Shown: positions 1 through 6,400, numbered from the stretch's first letter. The stretch: DNA of 7,439 nucleotides from Chloroflexota bacterium (GCA_020848055.1 JADLBB010000191.1:1-7439), one strand, 5' to 3'. Numbers and translations: made by a program. Notes: generated by a model from the sequence alone, not told the origin.

Positions 1-1102
1 CGACCGCATCGGCGCGGCGCAGGGCGAACAGCAGCTCGCGGTCGGTTCGGTGGGTGCGCCTGATGAAGCGCCGCACGGCCGCATCGGTCCATTCGGGTCG
101 GTAGTCGTACATGTGGTGCTCGATGACAGCGATGATCCGGTCGGCGCGCTCACGACCGAAGCGCAGGCGTCGCAATACGTCGCCGGCCAGTCCGGCGCCG
201 ACCGCGGCGTGACCGAGGAAATGGCCGTCGCGGCCGGTGGTGGCCTTGCCCAGGTCATGCAGCAGGGTCGCCAGCCGGAGGTCGCGCGGGCCATCGGGGG
301 GTGCCACATCCACCGCCCGCAGGGTGTGATCCAGGGCGTCGCCGGCAACGCGCTTGTGCTGTGCCACCCCGCGCAGCGCCGCCAGTTCGGGCAGGATCAC
401 CACCAGCAGCCCGAGCCGCTCGAGCCAGCCGACGGCCCGCGACGGCACCGGATCCCCGAGCATGCGCAGCAACTCGTCGCCCAGGCGCTCGCCGGAGACC
501 GATGCGGCGCCCGGCGCCATCTCGACGATCGCCGCGCGGGTGGCGGGCTCGATGTCGAGGTCGAAGCGACCCGCGAGGCGCGCGGCGCGTACGAGGCGCA
601 GCGCGTCCTCGGCGAAGCGCTGGCGGGGGTCCCCCACCGCGCGCAGGATTCGCGCATCGAGGTCGGCCTGACCGTCGAAAGAGTCGATCAGCCGGCCGCG
701 GCCGTGCGGCAGGTCCAGCGGCAGCCAGGCCATGGCGTTGATCGTGAAGTCGCGGCGCGCCAGGTCGTCGGCCAGCGAGACGCCAAAGCGGACGTCGTCG
801 GGACGGCGCAGGTCGCGATAGGCGGACTCGGCCCGATAGGAGGTGACCTCCACGTCCGGCGTGCCGTGCACCGTCACCGTCCCGAACCGGTTCTCCCACG
901 TCGCCTGCCCGAACAGCTCGGCCACCTCCTGCGGGCGGGCCGAGGTCGCCGCGTCCCAATCGGCGATGGCGACGCCGAGCAGCGAGTCGCGCACGCAGCC
1001 TCCGACCAGGACCGCCTCGTGACCGGCGGCGCCGAGCGCCTGAAGGACCCCGGCCACGTCGGACGGGATGTCGCCGATGACCAGTTCGCGATCCGGAGCC
1101 AC
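1..1102 (-). CDS. cca: CCA tRNA nucleotidyltransferase / poly(A) polymerase family with HD domain (3' end cut by window)
   Basis: This class II nucleotidyltransferase adds or repairs the CCA end of tRNAs in the cytoplasm. 367 codons are visible and the C-terminus lies beyond base 1. The head domain has the signature GGCVRD at residues 34-39, the metal-binding D-x-D as DWD (48-50), and RRDFTINAMAW (116-126). The linker RFAEDALRLVRAARL (162-176) is typical of the family's RNA-binding region. An HD phosphohydrolase domain follows, with His259, HD at 282-283 in LLHDLGK, and IEHH (327-330). I chose the GTG at 1102 because it puts GGxVRD at the usual distance from the N-terminus and leaves 8 nt after the HNH stop. 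A GTG at 1144 is possible but would overlap the HNH gene by 34 nt. Motifs alone do not separate a CCA-adding enzyme from an A-adding enzyme or a poly(A) polymerase. The family call is firm. Confidence 0.95.
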   Translation of the reverse strand, partial: MAPDRELVIGDIPSDVAGVLQALGAAGHEAVLVGGCVRDSLLGVAIADWDAATSARPQEVAELFGQATWENRFGTVTVHGTPDVEVTSYRAESAYRDLRRPDDVRFGVSLADDLARRDFTINAMAWLPLDLPHGRGRLIDSFDGQADLDARILRAVGDPRQRFAEDALRLVRAARLAGRFDLDIEPATRAAIVEMAPGAASVSGERLGDELLRMLGDPVPSRAVGWLERLGLLVVILPELAALRGVAQHKRVAGDALDHTLRAVDVAPPDGPRDLRLATLLHDLGKATTGRDGHFLGHAAVGAGLAGDVLRRLRFGRERADRIIAVIEHHMYDYRPEWTDAAVRRFIRRTHRTDRELLFALRRADAV

Positions 1103-1110
1103 CGGCTCGC

Positions 1111-1629
1111 CTAGCTCGGGTCGAGGAACAGGAACGTCCGCCACGCGTCGTTGCGCTCGTCGGCGAGATAGCCGCCGAACAGGTAGCGCAGGTCGGCCCG
1201 CGGCGCGCGGGGCTCGTGCAGCAGGTGCATGCGCGCCTCGGTCACGGTCTTGCCGCCCTTGCGATGGTTGCAGGCGCGGCAGGCGGCCACCAGGTTCTCC
1301 CATTCGTGGCGACCACCGCGGTGCTTGGGCATGACGTGGTCGAGCGTCAGGTCGCGGCTCGTCCTGCCGCAGTACTGGCAGGTGTGATGATCGCGAATGA
1401 AGACCTCGCGCCGCGAGAGCCGGATGCGTGGCCGCGGCCGGCGGACGTGGTACTGCAGCCGGATGACCGACGGCGCGGGGTACGTGACGGTCGGCGTGTG
1501 GATGACCTGGTGGTTGTTGGCCAACAGTTCGGCCTTGGACGCCCCGAGCAGCCGGAACGCCCGCCTGATGTCGCAGACGTTGAGTGGTTCGTAGTTCTGG
1601 TTGAGCACCAGCACCGCGGCGTTGATCAT
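1111..1629 (-). CDS. HNH endonuclease-family protein
   Basis: A 172-residue protein with a C-terminal zinc-bound HNH (McrA-type) nuclease fold. Cys84-x2-Cys87 and Cys117-x2-Cys120 make the zinc knuckles. Between them lie LDH (96-98) with the probable catalytic His98, then Asn112, followed by NH at 121-122. The N-terminus (VLVLNQNYEPLNVC, 6-19) is the conserved opening of a widespread bacterial HNH subfamily of unknown physiological role. The motif set predicts metal-dependent nucleic-acid cleavage, but the substrate is unknown. The start is the ATG at 1629, which has a strong Shine-Dalgarno GGAAGGA 8 nt upstream and begins exactly at the conserved N-terminus. An in-frame ATG at 1704 would add 25 low-quality residues and run into ptsI. 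The gene lies 58 nt after ptsI and 8 nt before cca, so co-transcription is likely. It has no partner methylase and is probably not a restriction enzyme. Confidence 0.9.
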   Translation of the reverse strand: MINAAVLVLNQNYEPLNVCDIRRAFRLLGASKAELLANNHQVIHTPTVTYPAPSVIRLQYHVRRPRPRIRLSRREVFIRDHHTCQYCGRTSRDLTLDHVMPKHRGGRHEWENLVAACRACNHRKGGKTVTEARMHLLHEPRAPRADLRYLFGGYLADERNDAWRTFLFLDPS

Positions 1630-1642
1630 CGAACCGGTCCTT

Positions 1643-1686
1643 CCGCCGCCGATGATAGCAACGCGCGGCCGCGCCGTCGGTGGCGG
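1643..1686 (-). repeat. Inverted repeat with inner 12-bp palindrome in the ptsI-HNH gap
   Basis: Arms 1643-1652 and 1677-1686 are complementary at 9 of 10 positions. The 24-base loop contains GCGCGGCCGCGC (1663-1674), a perfect palindrome. On the minus-strand transcript the structure begins just after the ptsI stop and ends inside the first bases of the HNH Shine-Dalgarno (1644-1638). No T-run follows, so it is not an intrinsic terminator. It may be an mRNA processing or translation-tuning hairpin, or only a by-product of high GC. Confidence 0.35.
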
Positions 1687-1687
1687 C

Positions 1688-3370
1688 TCAGGCCGATCGT
1701 CCAACCGGATCCGGGAGGTGGCTGTGAACGATTCGGCGGGCTTCCTCCGCCGAACCGGCCGCGCAGGCGCGCTCGGCGAGGTCGGCGGCCTCCGCCAGGG
1801 TCACCGCCCGCAGGGCGCCCTTGACCGCTCCGAACGTGACAGGGTCCATCGACAGCTCGTCGATGCCCATGCCCGCCAGCACCACGGCGCTGGAGCGGTC
1901 GCCCGCCATCTCGCCGCACACGGCAACCGGGATCCTCGCCGCGTGGCCGGCATCGACCACCTCGCGGATGGCGCGCAGCACGGCCGGATGCATCGGGTCG
2001 TGACGCCGACCGAGGGCCGCATTGGTCCGGTCCGCCGCCATCAGGTACTGCGTCAGGTCGTTGGTGCCGATGCTGAAGAAGTCCACGGCGGCGGCCAACT
2101 GGTCGGCCATGAACACGGCGGAGGGCAGCTCGACCATGATCCCCAGCCTGACCGAGGCGGGCGGCTCCCCGGCGGACGCTTCGGCCAGCAGATCGCGCAC
2201 CACGGCGACGTCGGCGAGGTCGGCGATCATGGGCGCCATGATCCACGCGTCGGCCCCTTCGGCTGCCGCGGCGCGCACGATGGCGCGCAGCTGGTCCACC
2301 AGCAGCGCGCGGTTGCTCCCGGCCAGCCGAATGCCGCGCACGCCAAGGAACGGGTTCTCCTCGCGCTCCAGCCGGACGTAGGGCAGCGGCTTGTCGCCCC
2401 CGACGTCGAGCATGCGGAAGACCACTGGCATTCCGGGGAAGGCGGCCAGCACGCGTGCATACTCGGCGGCCTGCACGTCCACCGGCGGTGGGACCACGCG
2501 ACTCATGAACAGGAACTCGGTCCGGAACAGGCCGACTCCCTCGGCGCCCGCCCCGGCGGCGACCACGGCCTCCTGCGGGATGCCGATGTTGGCGCCGAGC
2601 ATGACGCGGTGACCGTCCGAGGTGGAAAGTGGCAGTTCGCGCAGCGCGGCCTCCGCCTCGACGACGTGCTGGCGCGCCAGCCTGGCCAGCTCGAGCGACT
2701 CCAGGTCGTCCGATCCCGGATCCACGACGACCTCGCCGCTGTCGCCGTTGATCCCGATGCTGCCGGCGCCGGCCGCCGCGTCGAGCAGGCCCGCCACGCC
2801 CACCACCGCGGGGATCCCGAGCGCGCGGGCCAGGATGGCGGCGTGGGCCGTGCGCGTGCCGGCCTCCAGGGCGATCCCGACCAGCATCTCCGGGTCGAGC
2901 TCGGCGGTCACCGATGGCGGCAGGTCCACCGCCACGGCCACGCTGCGTCGCTCGAGCGGCGCCACGACCAAGCCGCGGATGGCGCGCGCGATTCGCTCGG
3001 CCACGTCGATGACATCGGCCGCGCGGGCGGCGAGGATCTCGTCGTCGAGTCCAGCCAGCAGGGCCGCCATCTCGCTCCCGGCGGCTACGATCGCCGCCGA
3101 GGCGGTCGCGCCCCCGGCCACGTGGCGCTCCGCGGCGGCCATCAGCTCGGGGTCGGCGGCCATCAGCGACTGCGCATCGAAGATGCCGGCCTCCTCGTCA
3201 CGCCCCAGGGCGCGCAGGCGACCGGCCAGGACGGCCAGCTGCTCCTGGGCGAGGTCGGTTGCCGCGGCCAGCCCGAGCACCTCGGACCCACCCTGGGGCG
3301 GCTGGTAGGTCCAGGGCGCGGCGATCGCCACGCCGGGGGCGGCGGCCACCCCGGACAGGGCGTGCCTCAC
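1688..3370 (-). CDS. ptsI: Phosphoenolpyruvate-protein phosphotransferase (PTS Enzyme I)
   Basis: Cytoplasmic Enzyme I takes phosphate from phosphoenolpyruvate and passes it to HPr. The 560 residues are close to the usual 570-575. The N-terminal phosphohistidine domain holds the active His176 in GTRTAHAAILARALGIPAVV (171-190). The C-terminal TIM barrel carries EGVGLFRTEFLFM (277-289), LDVGGDKPLPY (321-331), NPFLGVRGIRL (339-349), MVELPSAVF (412-420), DFFSIGTNDLTQY (430-442) and the catalytic Cys485 in VCGEMAGD (484-491). All key residues are present, so it should be active. The start is the GTG at 3370, in a GTGA overlap with the ptsH stop, with GGAG 5 nt upstream. This argues for translational coupling to ptsH. 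No EII gene is in view. The nitrogen-PTS paralogue PtsP is unlikely because no N-terminal GAF domain is present. Confidence 0.97.
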   Translation of the reverse strand: MRHALSGVAAAPGVAIAAPWTYQPPQGGSEVLGLAAATDLAQEQLAVLAGRLRALGRDEEAGIFDAQSLMAADPELMAAAERHVAGGATASAAIVAAGSEMAALLAGLDDEILAARAADVIDVAERIARAIRGLVVAPLERRSVAVAVDLPPSVTAELDPEMLVGIALEAGTRTAHAAILARALGIPAVVGVAGLLDAAAGAGSIGINGDSGEVVVDPGSDDLESLELARLARQHVVEAEAALRELPLSTSDGHRVMLGANIGIPQEAVVAAGAGAEGVGLFRTEFLFMSRVVPPPVDVQAAEYARVLAAFPGMPVVFRMLDVGGDKPLPYVRLEREENPFLGVRGIRLAGSNRALLVDQLRAIVRAAAAEGADAWIMAPMIADLADVAVVRDLLAEASAGEPPASVRLGIMVELPSAVFMADQLAAAVDFFSIGTNDLTQYLMAADRTNAALGRRHDPMHPAVLRAIREVVDAGHAARIPVAVCGEMAGDRSSAVVLAGMGIDELSMDPVTFGAVKGALRAVTLAEAADLAERACAAGSAEEARRIVHSHLPDPVGRSA

Positions 3371-3666
3371 CCCGGCTCCGGTGGACCGAGGTCCTCCCCC
3401 AGGCCCGATTCGACCAGGGCCCGCAGCGCCTCGACGGCGGCCTCGGCCTGATCGCCCTCCGCGCTGATCAGGATCTCGTGGCCGCGCGCGACGCCGAGCG
3501 CCAGGATGCCGAGCAGGCTGTTGGCCGCGCTCGTGCGGTCCGGGTCGCGGGTCAGGTTGGTGACGCGCACTGCGGCCGGAAGCCCGGCGGCGGCCCTGAC
3601 GAACGTCGCGGCCGGTCGCGCGTGCAGTCCCGACGGATTGCGAACGATGAGCTTCACCTCGGCCAT
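3367..3666 (-). CDS. ptsH: HPr phosphocarrier protein
   Basis: A small cytoplasmic phosphocarrier of 99 residues (family usually 85-90) that accepts phosphate from Enzyme I at His15 in GLHARPA (13-19). The second signature, NSLLGILALGVARG (49-62), places Ser50 where Bacillus HPr has the regulatory Ser46 phosphorylated by HPr kinase. The numbering is shifted because the loop around residues 39-48 carries about four extra residues. The lysine before that serine in Bacillus is Asn49 here. The C-terminus is about ten residues longer than usual and ends in a Pro/Gly-rich tail. It is the first gene of the leftward cluster and its stop overlaps the ptsI start. The ATG at 3666 has no good Shine-Dalgarno, and a possible -10 box lies only 6 nt upstream, so the message may be leaderless. 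Whether Ser50 is used depends on an HPr kinase that is not in this window. Confidence 0.95.
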   Translation of the reverse strand: MAEVKLIVRNPSGLHARPAATFVRAAAGLPAAVRVTNLTRDPDRTSAANSLLGILALGVARGHEILISAEGDQAEAAVEALRALVESGLGEDLGPPEPG

Positions 3667-3672
3667 GCCCGC

Positions 3673-3701
3673 AGTATGGCCGACAGCGACGTCGAGCGGA
3701 A
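3673..3701 (-). promoter_or_regulatory. Possible promoter of ptsH-ptsI-HNH-cca
   Basis: On the minus strand CATACT (3678 down to 3673) matches 4 of 6 bases of the -10 consensus. The extra bases upstream are a poor -35 (TTCCGC, 3701-3696, 17-bp spacing). Transcription would start at or next to the A of the ptsH ATG at 3666. This is a weak prediction, supported mainly by the lack of any other start signal or ribosome binding site close to ptsH. Confidence 0.3.
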
Positions 3702-3726
3702 GGACCCCGCGTCCGTCACGGGGTCC
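3702..3726. promoter_or_regulatory. Perfect 8-bp inverted repeat between divergent clusters (candidate operator)
   Basis: GGACCCCG (3702-3709) and CGGGGTCC (3719-3726) are exact reverse complements separated by 9 bases. The centre is about 48 bp upstream of the ptsH start and about 51 bp upstream of the predicted pdxS transcription start, so it is nearly equidistant from both. A dimeric regulator acting on one or both promoters is a reasonable inference. No T-run follows on either strand, so it is not an intrinsic terminator. Confidence 0.45.
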
Positions 3727-3729
3727 GGC

Positions 3730-3758
3730 GGGTCATCCGACGCCTGGACGAGTACAAT
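3730..3758 (+). promoter_or_regulatory. Probable promoter of pdxS-pdxT cluster
   Basis: TACAAT at 3753-3758 matches 5 of 6 bases of the -10 consensus, which stands out in such GC-rich DNA. A partial -35, GGGTCA (3730-3735, 3 of 6), lies 17 bp upstream. The predicted start is near 3765, giving a leader of about 52 nt before the pdxS GTG. Confidence 0.55.
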
Positions 3759-3769
3759 CGGTGACCGAT
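3757..3769. promoter_or_regulatory. 13-bp palindrome overlapping the pdxS -10 box (candidate operator)
   Basis: ATCGGT-G-ACCGAT is a perfect 6+1+6 palindrome. It overlaps the last two bases of the -10 box and covers the predicted transcription start. A repressor bound here would block RNA polymerase. The half-site ATCGGT recurs at 3791-3796 in the leader. No regulator gene such as the MocR-type pdxR lies beside it in this window. Confidence 0.5.
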
Positions 3770-3797
3770 CCGGAGCGGGGTCTCGCCCGCATCGGTC
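3763..3797 (+). promoter_or_regulatory. Bulged hairpin in the pdxS leader
   Basis: GACCGAT (3763-3769) pairs fully with ATCGGTC (3791-3797). Inside it, after a five-base bulge (3770-3774), GCGGG (3775-3779) pairs with CCCGC (3786-3790) around a six-base loop. This gives 12 base pairs ending 4 nt before the ribosome binding site. It could stabilise the 5' end of the message or tune translation. It matches no riboswitch class that I recognise, and no U-run follows it. Confidence 0.4.
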
Positions 3798-3801
3798 CTT
3801 T

Positions 3802-3807
3802 GGAAGG
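3802..3807 (+). promoter_or_regulatory. Ribosome binding site of pdxS
   Basis: GGAAGG lies 9 nt before the GTG at 3817 and fixes that start. Four of its bases (AAGG, 3804-3807) can pair with CCTT at 3797-3800 in a small hairpin, which could partly hide the site. Confidence 0.7.
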
Positions 3808-3816
3808 CGTGAACAA

Positions 3817-4707
3817 GTGACGACCATCGAACGAAGCACCTGGGCCACCAAGGTCGGCCTGGCCCGCATGCTGGCCGGCGGCGTGATCATGGACGTCGTC
3901 ACGGCCGAGCACGCGCGCATCGCCGAGGAGGCCGGCGCCGTGGCGGTCATGGCGCTCGAGCGCGTGCCGTCGGACATTCGCAAGTTCGGCGGCGTGGCGC
4001 GCATGAGCGATCCCAAGCTGATCAACGAGATAAAGGCAGCGGTCAGCATCCCGGTCATGGCCAAGTGCCGCATCGGCCACTTCGCCGAGGCGCAGGTGCT
4101 CGAGAGCCTCGAGGTGGACTACATCGACGAGTCCGAGGTCCTGACCCCCGCCGACGAGGAGCACCACATCGACAAGCACGTCTTCAAGGTGCCGTTCGTG
4201 TGCGGCTGCCGCGACCTGGGCGAGGCGCTGCGCCGCATCGGCGAGGGCGCGGCCATGATCCGGACCAAGGGCGAGGCGGGCACCGGCGACATCGTCGAGG
4301 CGGTGCGCCACATGCGCGCGGTGCAGGCCGGCATCCGGCGCCTGGCCTCCATGCGGGACGACGAGCTGTTCGCGGCGGCCAAGGAGCTGCGTGCGCCGTA
4401 CGAGGTGGTCAAGCAGACCGCGGAGCTCGGCGCATTGCCGGTCCCCAACTTCTCCGCCGGTGGCGTCGCCACCCCGGCCGATGCGAGCCTTATGCGCCAA
4501 CTGGGCGCCGAGGCCGTGTTCGTCGGCAGCGGCATCTTCAAGAGCGAGGACCCCGAGCGCTACGCGAAGGCCATCGTCAGGGCCACCACCCACTTCGACA
4601 ACCCCGACATCCTGGCCGAGGTCAGCACCGGCCTGGGCGCCCCGATGCTGGGCATCAGCTCGGGCGAGATCCCGCCGGAGGAGCGCCTCGCCGTCCGCGG
4701 CTGGTAG
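3817..4707 (+). CDS. pdxS: Pyridoxal 5'-phosphate synthase, synthase subunit PdxS
   Basis: PdxS builds pyridoxal 5'-phosphate from a pentose phosphate, glyceraldehyde 3-phosphate and ammonia supplied by PdxT (the DXP-independent route). In known structures twelve PdxS subunits form the core of the complex. The 296 residues match the usual 290-300, and it reads as a complete (beta/alpha)8 barrel. The catalytic Asp26 lies in GGVIMDVVTAEHA (21-33). Lys83 in MAKCRIGHF (81-89) forms the substrate Schiff base, and Lys151 in IRTKGEAGTG (148-157) is the second lysine. The phosphate-binding GSGIF is near the C-terminus. The start is GTG with GGAAGG 9 nt upstream. The open frame extends upstream to 3259 but lacks homology there and crosses ptsH and ptsI. 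It is the first gene of the rightward cluster and pdxT follows after 4 nt. Confidence 0.98.
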   Translation: MTTIERSTWATKVGLARMLAGGVIMDVVTAEHARIAEEAGAVAVMALERVPSDIRKFGGVARMSDPKLINEIKAAVSIPVMAKCRIGHFAEAQVLESLEVDYIDESEVLTPADEEHHIDKHVFKVPFVCGCRDLGEALRRIGEGAAMIRTKGEAGTGDIVEAVRHMRAVQAGIRRLASMRDDELFAAAKELRAPYEVVKQTAELGALPVPNFSAGGVATPADASLMRQLGAEAVFVGSGIFKSEDPERYAKAIVRATTHFDNPDILAEVSTGLGAPMLGISSGEIPPEERLAVRGW

Positions 4708-4711
4708 GCCG

Positions 4712-5323
4712 ATGAGCCAACCGGACCGCCCGCGGCGGATCGGCGTCCTGGCGGTCCAGGGCGCGGTACGCGAGCACGTTGCGGCCATCACCGACATCGG
4801 CGCCGTGCCGGTCGAGGTGCGCCTGCCGCGCGACCTGGTGGACCTCGACGCGCTGGTGCTGCCCGGCGGCGAGTCCACCACCATGCGCCGCATGATCGAC
4901 GCCTACGGCCTGCGCGAGCCGGTTCGGGCCATGGCCGCGGGCGGCTCGCCGGTACTGGGCACCTGCGCGGGGATGATCCTGCTCGCGTCGGGCATCGACG
5001 ACGGCGACGAGCCGGTCCTCGCGGCCCTTGACATCGCCGTCAGGCGCAATGCCTACGGCCGGCAGCTGGACTCCTTCGAGGCGGACCTCGAAGTGCCGGC
5101 CATCGGCCCCGAGCCGCTGCACGCGGTCTTCATCCGCGCGCCGGTGGTGACCGATATCGGCGCCGGTGTCGAGGTGCTGGCCCGTGATCCGGACGGGAGG
5201 CCGGTGGCCGTGCGACAGGGACGCGTGCTGGCGACGGCCTTCCACCCCGAGCTCACCACCGATCGCCGCATCCACCGCCTGCTGCTGACATCGATCGAGG
5301 CACCGGCGGAGCGCCCGGCGTGA
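4712..5323 (+). CDS. pdxT: Pyridoxal 5'-phosphate synthase, glutaminase subunit PdxT
   Basis: PdxT hydrolyses glutamine and channels the ammonia to PdxS. It is a class I glutamine amidotransferase of 203 residues, which is normal for the family. The N-terminus IGVLAVQGAVREH (10-22) is diagnostic. LPGGEST (50-56) provides the glutamine-binding and oxyanion region. The triad is Cys85 in GTCAGMILL (83-91), His178 and Glu180 in FHPEL (177-181). All are present, so it should be active with the adjacent PdxS. The ATG at 4712 follows the pdxS stop by 4 nt. The only Shine-Dalgarno (GGTAGG, 4703-4708) is rather close to the start and includes the pdxS stop codon, so translational coupling is likely. 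Its own stop overlaps the GTG of the next gene. Confidence 0.98.
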   Translation: MSQPDRPRRIGVLAVQGAVREHVAAITDIGAVPVEVRLPRDLVDLDALVLPGGESTTMRRMIDAYGLREPVRAMAAGGSPVLGTCAGMILLASGIDDGDEPVLAALDIAVRRNAYGRQLDSFEADLEVPAIGPEPLHAVFIRAPVVTDIGAGVEVLARDPDGRPVAVRQGRVLATAFHPELTTDRRIHRLLLTSIEAPAERPA

Positions 5324-6384
5324 TCGATGACGGCCAGCACATCCGCAGCGCGCGGCTGACCGACCGGCAGGCGCTGGCCGACCTGTCGCGACGGGTTCAC
5401 GCCTCGGCCGACGCCCAGCGACGCAGCCTCGGCATCCCGACTCCGTCCGGCGAGGCGACGTCGATCAGCCTGTCGGCGCTGATGCCCTCGTGGCTGCCGC
5501 TGCGAACCCCCTCGGTGCACATGGTCGCCGAGGTGGACGGCCAGCTCGTGGCCAGCTGCCGCGCGGTCGAGGAGCCGCACCGCGACGATTGGGTCATCAC
5601 CGAGCTCGACGCCGACGATGGACCGATGGCCGCCGAGATCCGCTGGTCCCTGCTCGGCGCGGTCGTCGAGGAGGGCACGCGGCGCGAGGTCGGTCGCTTC
5701 CACGTCGCCTGCGCCGACGTGCGCGAGAACCTCGAGTTGTTCGGCCAGTCCGGCTTCACGGCATACGCGCAGGAGGAGATCTGGTGGCGCGCTCCCGAGG
5801 CCACGCGCGGCGCGCGCGGCTGGATGCGGTCCGTGCTGGGACGCGATCGGCCGCGCGCACGGCGTGACGGAACGGCCGCCGACCTGCCAGCCATCATGCC
5901 GGCCGGCGCTCCGGACGCCTGGCACATCTTCGACCTGTGGACCCACGCCACGCCGCCGGCCATCGCCCGCATCGAGGGTTATCAGGCGGCCGACTGGGAG
6001 GACGTCGGCAACGAGGCCATCGTGCCGCGCTCGGCACTCAACCCGATCCTGCACTTCACCGACGTGGCGGCCTGGTTCCTGCCCTTCGACCAACGGGCGG
6101 GCGCGTTCGCGCAGCACGGGACCTGCAAGGGCGCGCCGCACTACCTTCGCTTCCTGGTGCGCGACGGCATCGATGGTGCGGCCTTCCTGCGCGCCGCCCT
6201 GGCGCGCATCGGTCCGGATGCGGCGGCTGCAGGCATCCTGGCCCCGGTGCGAACATACGAGGCGGCCGGCGCGCGCGCCGCCGACGAGGTCGGCTTCGAG
6301 CCCATCGGTCGGGTCACGTTGCTGACCCGTGAGGTGCGCGCGCAGCTCCGACAACCGGCCATGATCCCGGCCACGACGCGGTGA
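5320..6384 (+). CDS. GNAT-like protein of unknown function, probably two-domain
   Basis: I cannot name this 354-residue protein. The N-terminal half resembles the GNAT acetyltransferase fold. IRSARLTDRQALADLSRRV (8-26) looks like the first strand and helix. VHMVAEVDGQLVASCRAVEE (66-85) fits the central strands, and ENLELFGQSGFTAYAQEEIWW (136-156) resembles the typical 'neighbour-residue, GF, y.' ending. The acetyl-CoA loop (Q/R-x-x-G-x-G/A) is not clear; EEGTRREVGRF (117-127) sits in its place. The C-terminal half (about 186-345), ending TYEAAGARAADEVGFEPIGRVTLLTRE, also has a GNAT-like 'GF' close, which suggests a tandem or degenerate second domain. There is no signal peptide or membrane segment. 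The GTG start overlaps the pdxT stop (GTGA), with GGAG 8 nt upstream (5308-5311). Coupling to pdxT is clear; a functional link to vitamin B6 is not. Confidence 0.8.
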   Translation: MIDDGQHIRSARLTDRQALADLSRRVHASADAQRRSLGIPTPSGEATSISLSALMPSWLPLRTPSVHMVAEVDGQLVASCRAVEEPHRDDWVITELDADDGPMAAEIRWSLLGAVVEEGTRREVGRFHVACADVRENLELFGQSGFTAYAQEEIWWRAPEATRGARGWMRSVLGRDRPRARRDGTAADLPAIMPAGAPDAWHIFDLWTHATPPAIARIEGYQAADWEDVGNEAIVPRSALNPILHFTDVAAWFLPFDQRAGAFAQHGTCKGAPHYLRFLVRDGIDGAAFLRAALARIGPDAAAAGILAPVRTYEAAGARAADEVGFEPIGRVTLLTREVRAQLRQPAMIPATTR

Positions 6385-6400
6385 AGTGGCAGCCCTGATC

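Noticed and set aside
50..1114. 354-codon plus-strand open frame opposite cca
   Set aside because: The minus strand encodes clear tRNA nucleotidyltransferase and HD motifs along the same stretch; this frame has none.
1630..1704. Upstream in-frame ATG for the HNH gene at 1704
   Set aside because: It would overlap ptsI and add 25 non-conserved residues; the ATG at 1629 has a strong Shine-Dalgarno and starts at the conserved N-terminus.
1601..3451. 616-codon plus-strand open frame opposite ptsI
   Set aside because: It is antisense to a complete Enzyme I with all catalytic motifs. Its composition (His/Gly/Arg/Gln-rich, no motifs) is typical of a high-GC shadow frame.
3702..3726. Inverted repeat read as a terminator
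   Set aside because: No T-run follows on either strand, and it lies between divergent genes where no transcript needs to end.
3259..3816. Upstream extension of the pdxS frame to 3259
   Set aside because: The extra residues overlap ptsH and ptsI in antisense and match no PdxS N-terminus; the GTG at 3817 has a good ribosome binding site and gives the family length.
3733..4893. 386-codon minus-strand open frame opposite pdxS
   Set aside because: PdxS is complete on the plus strand; the antisense frame has no family features.
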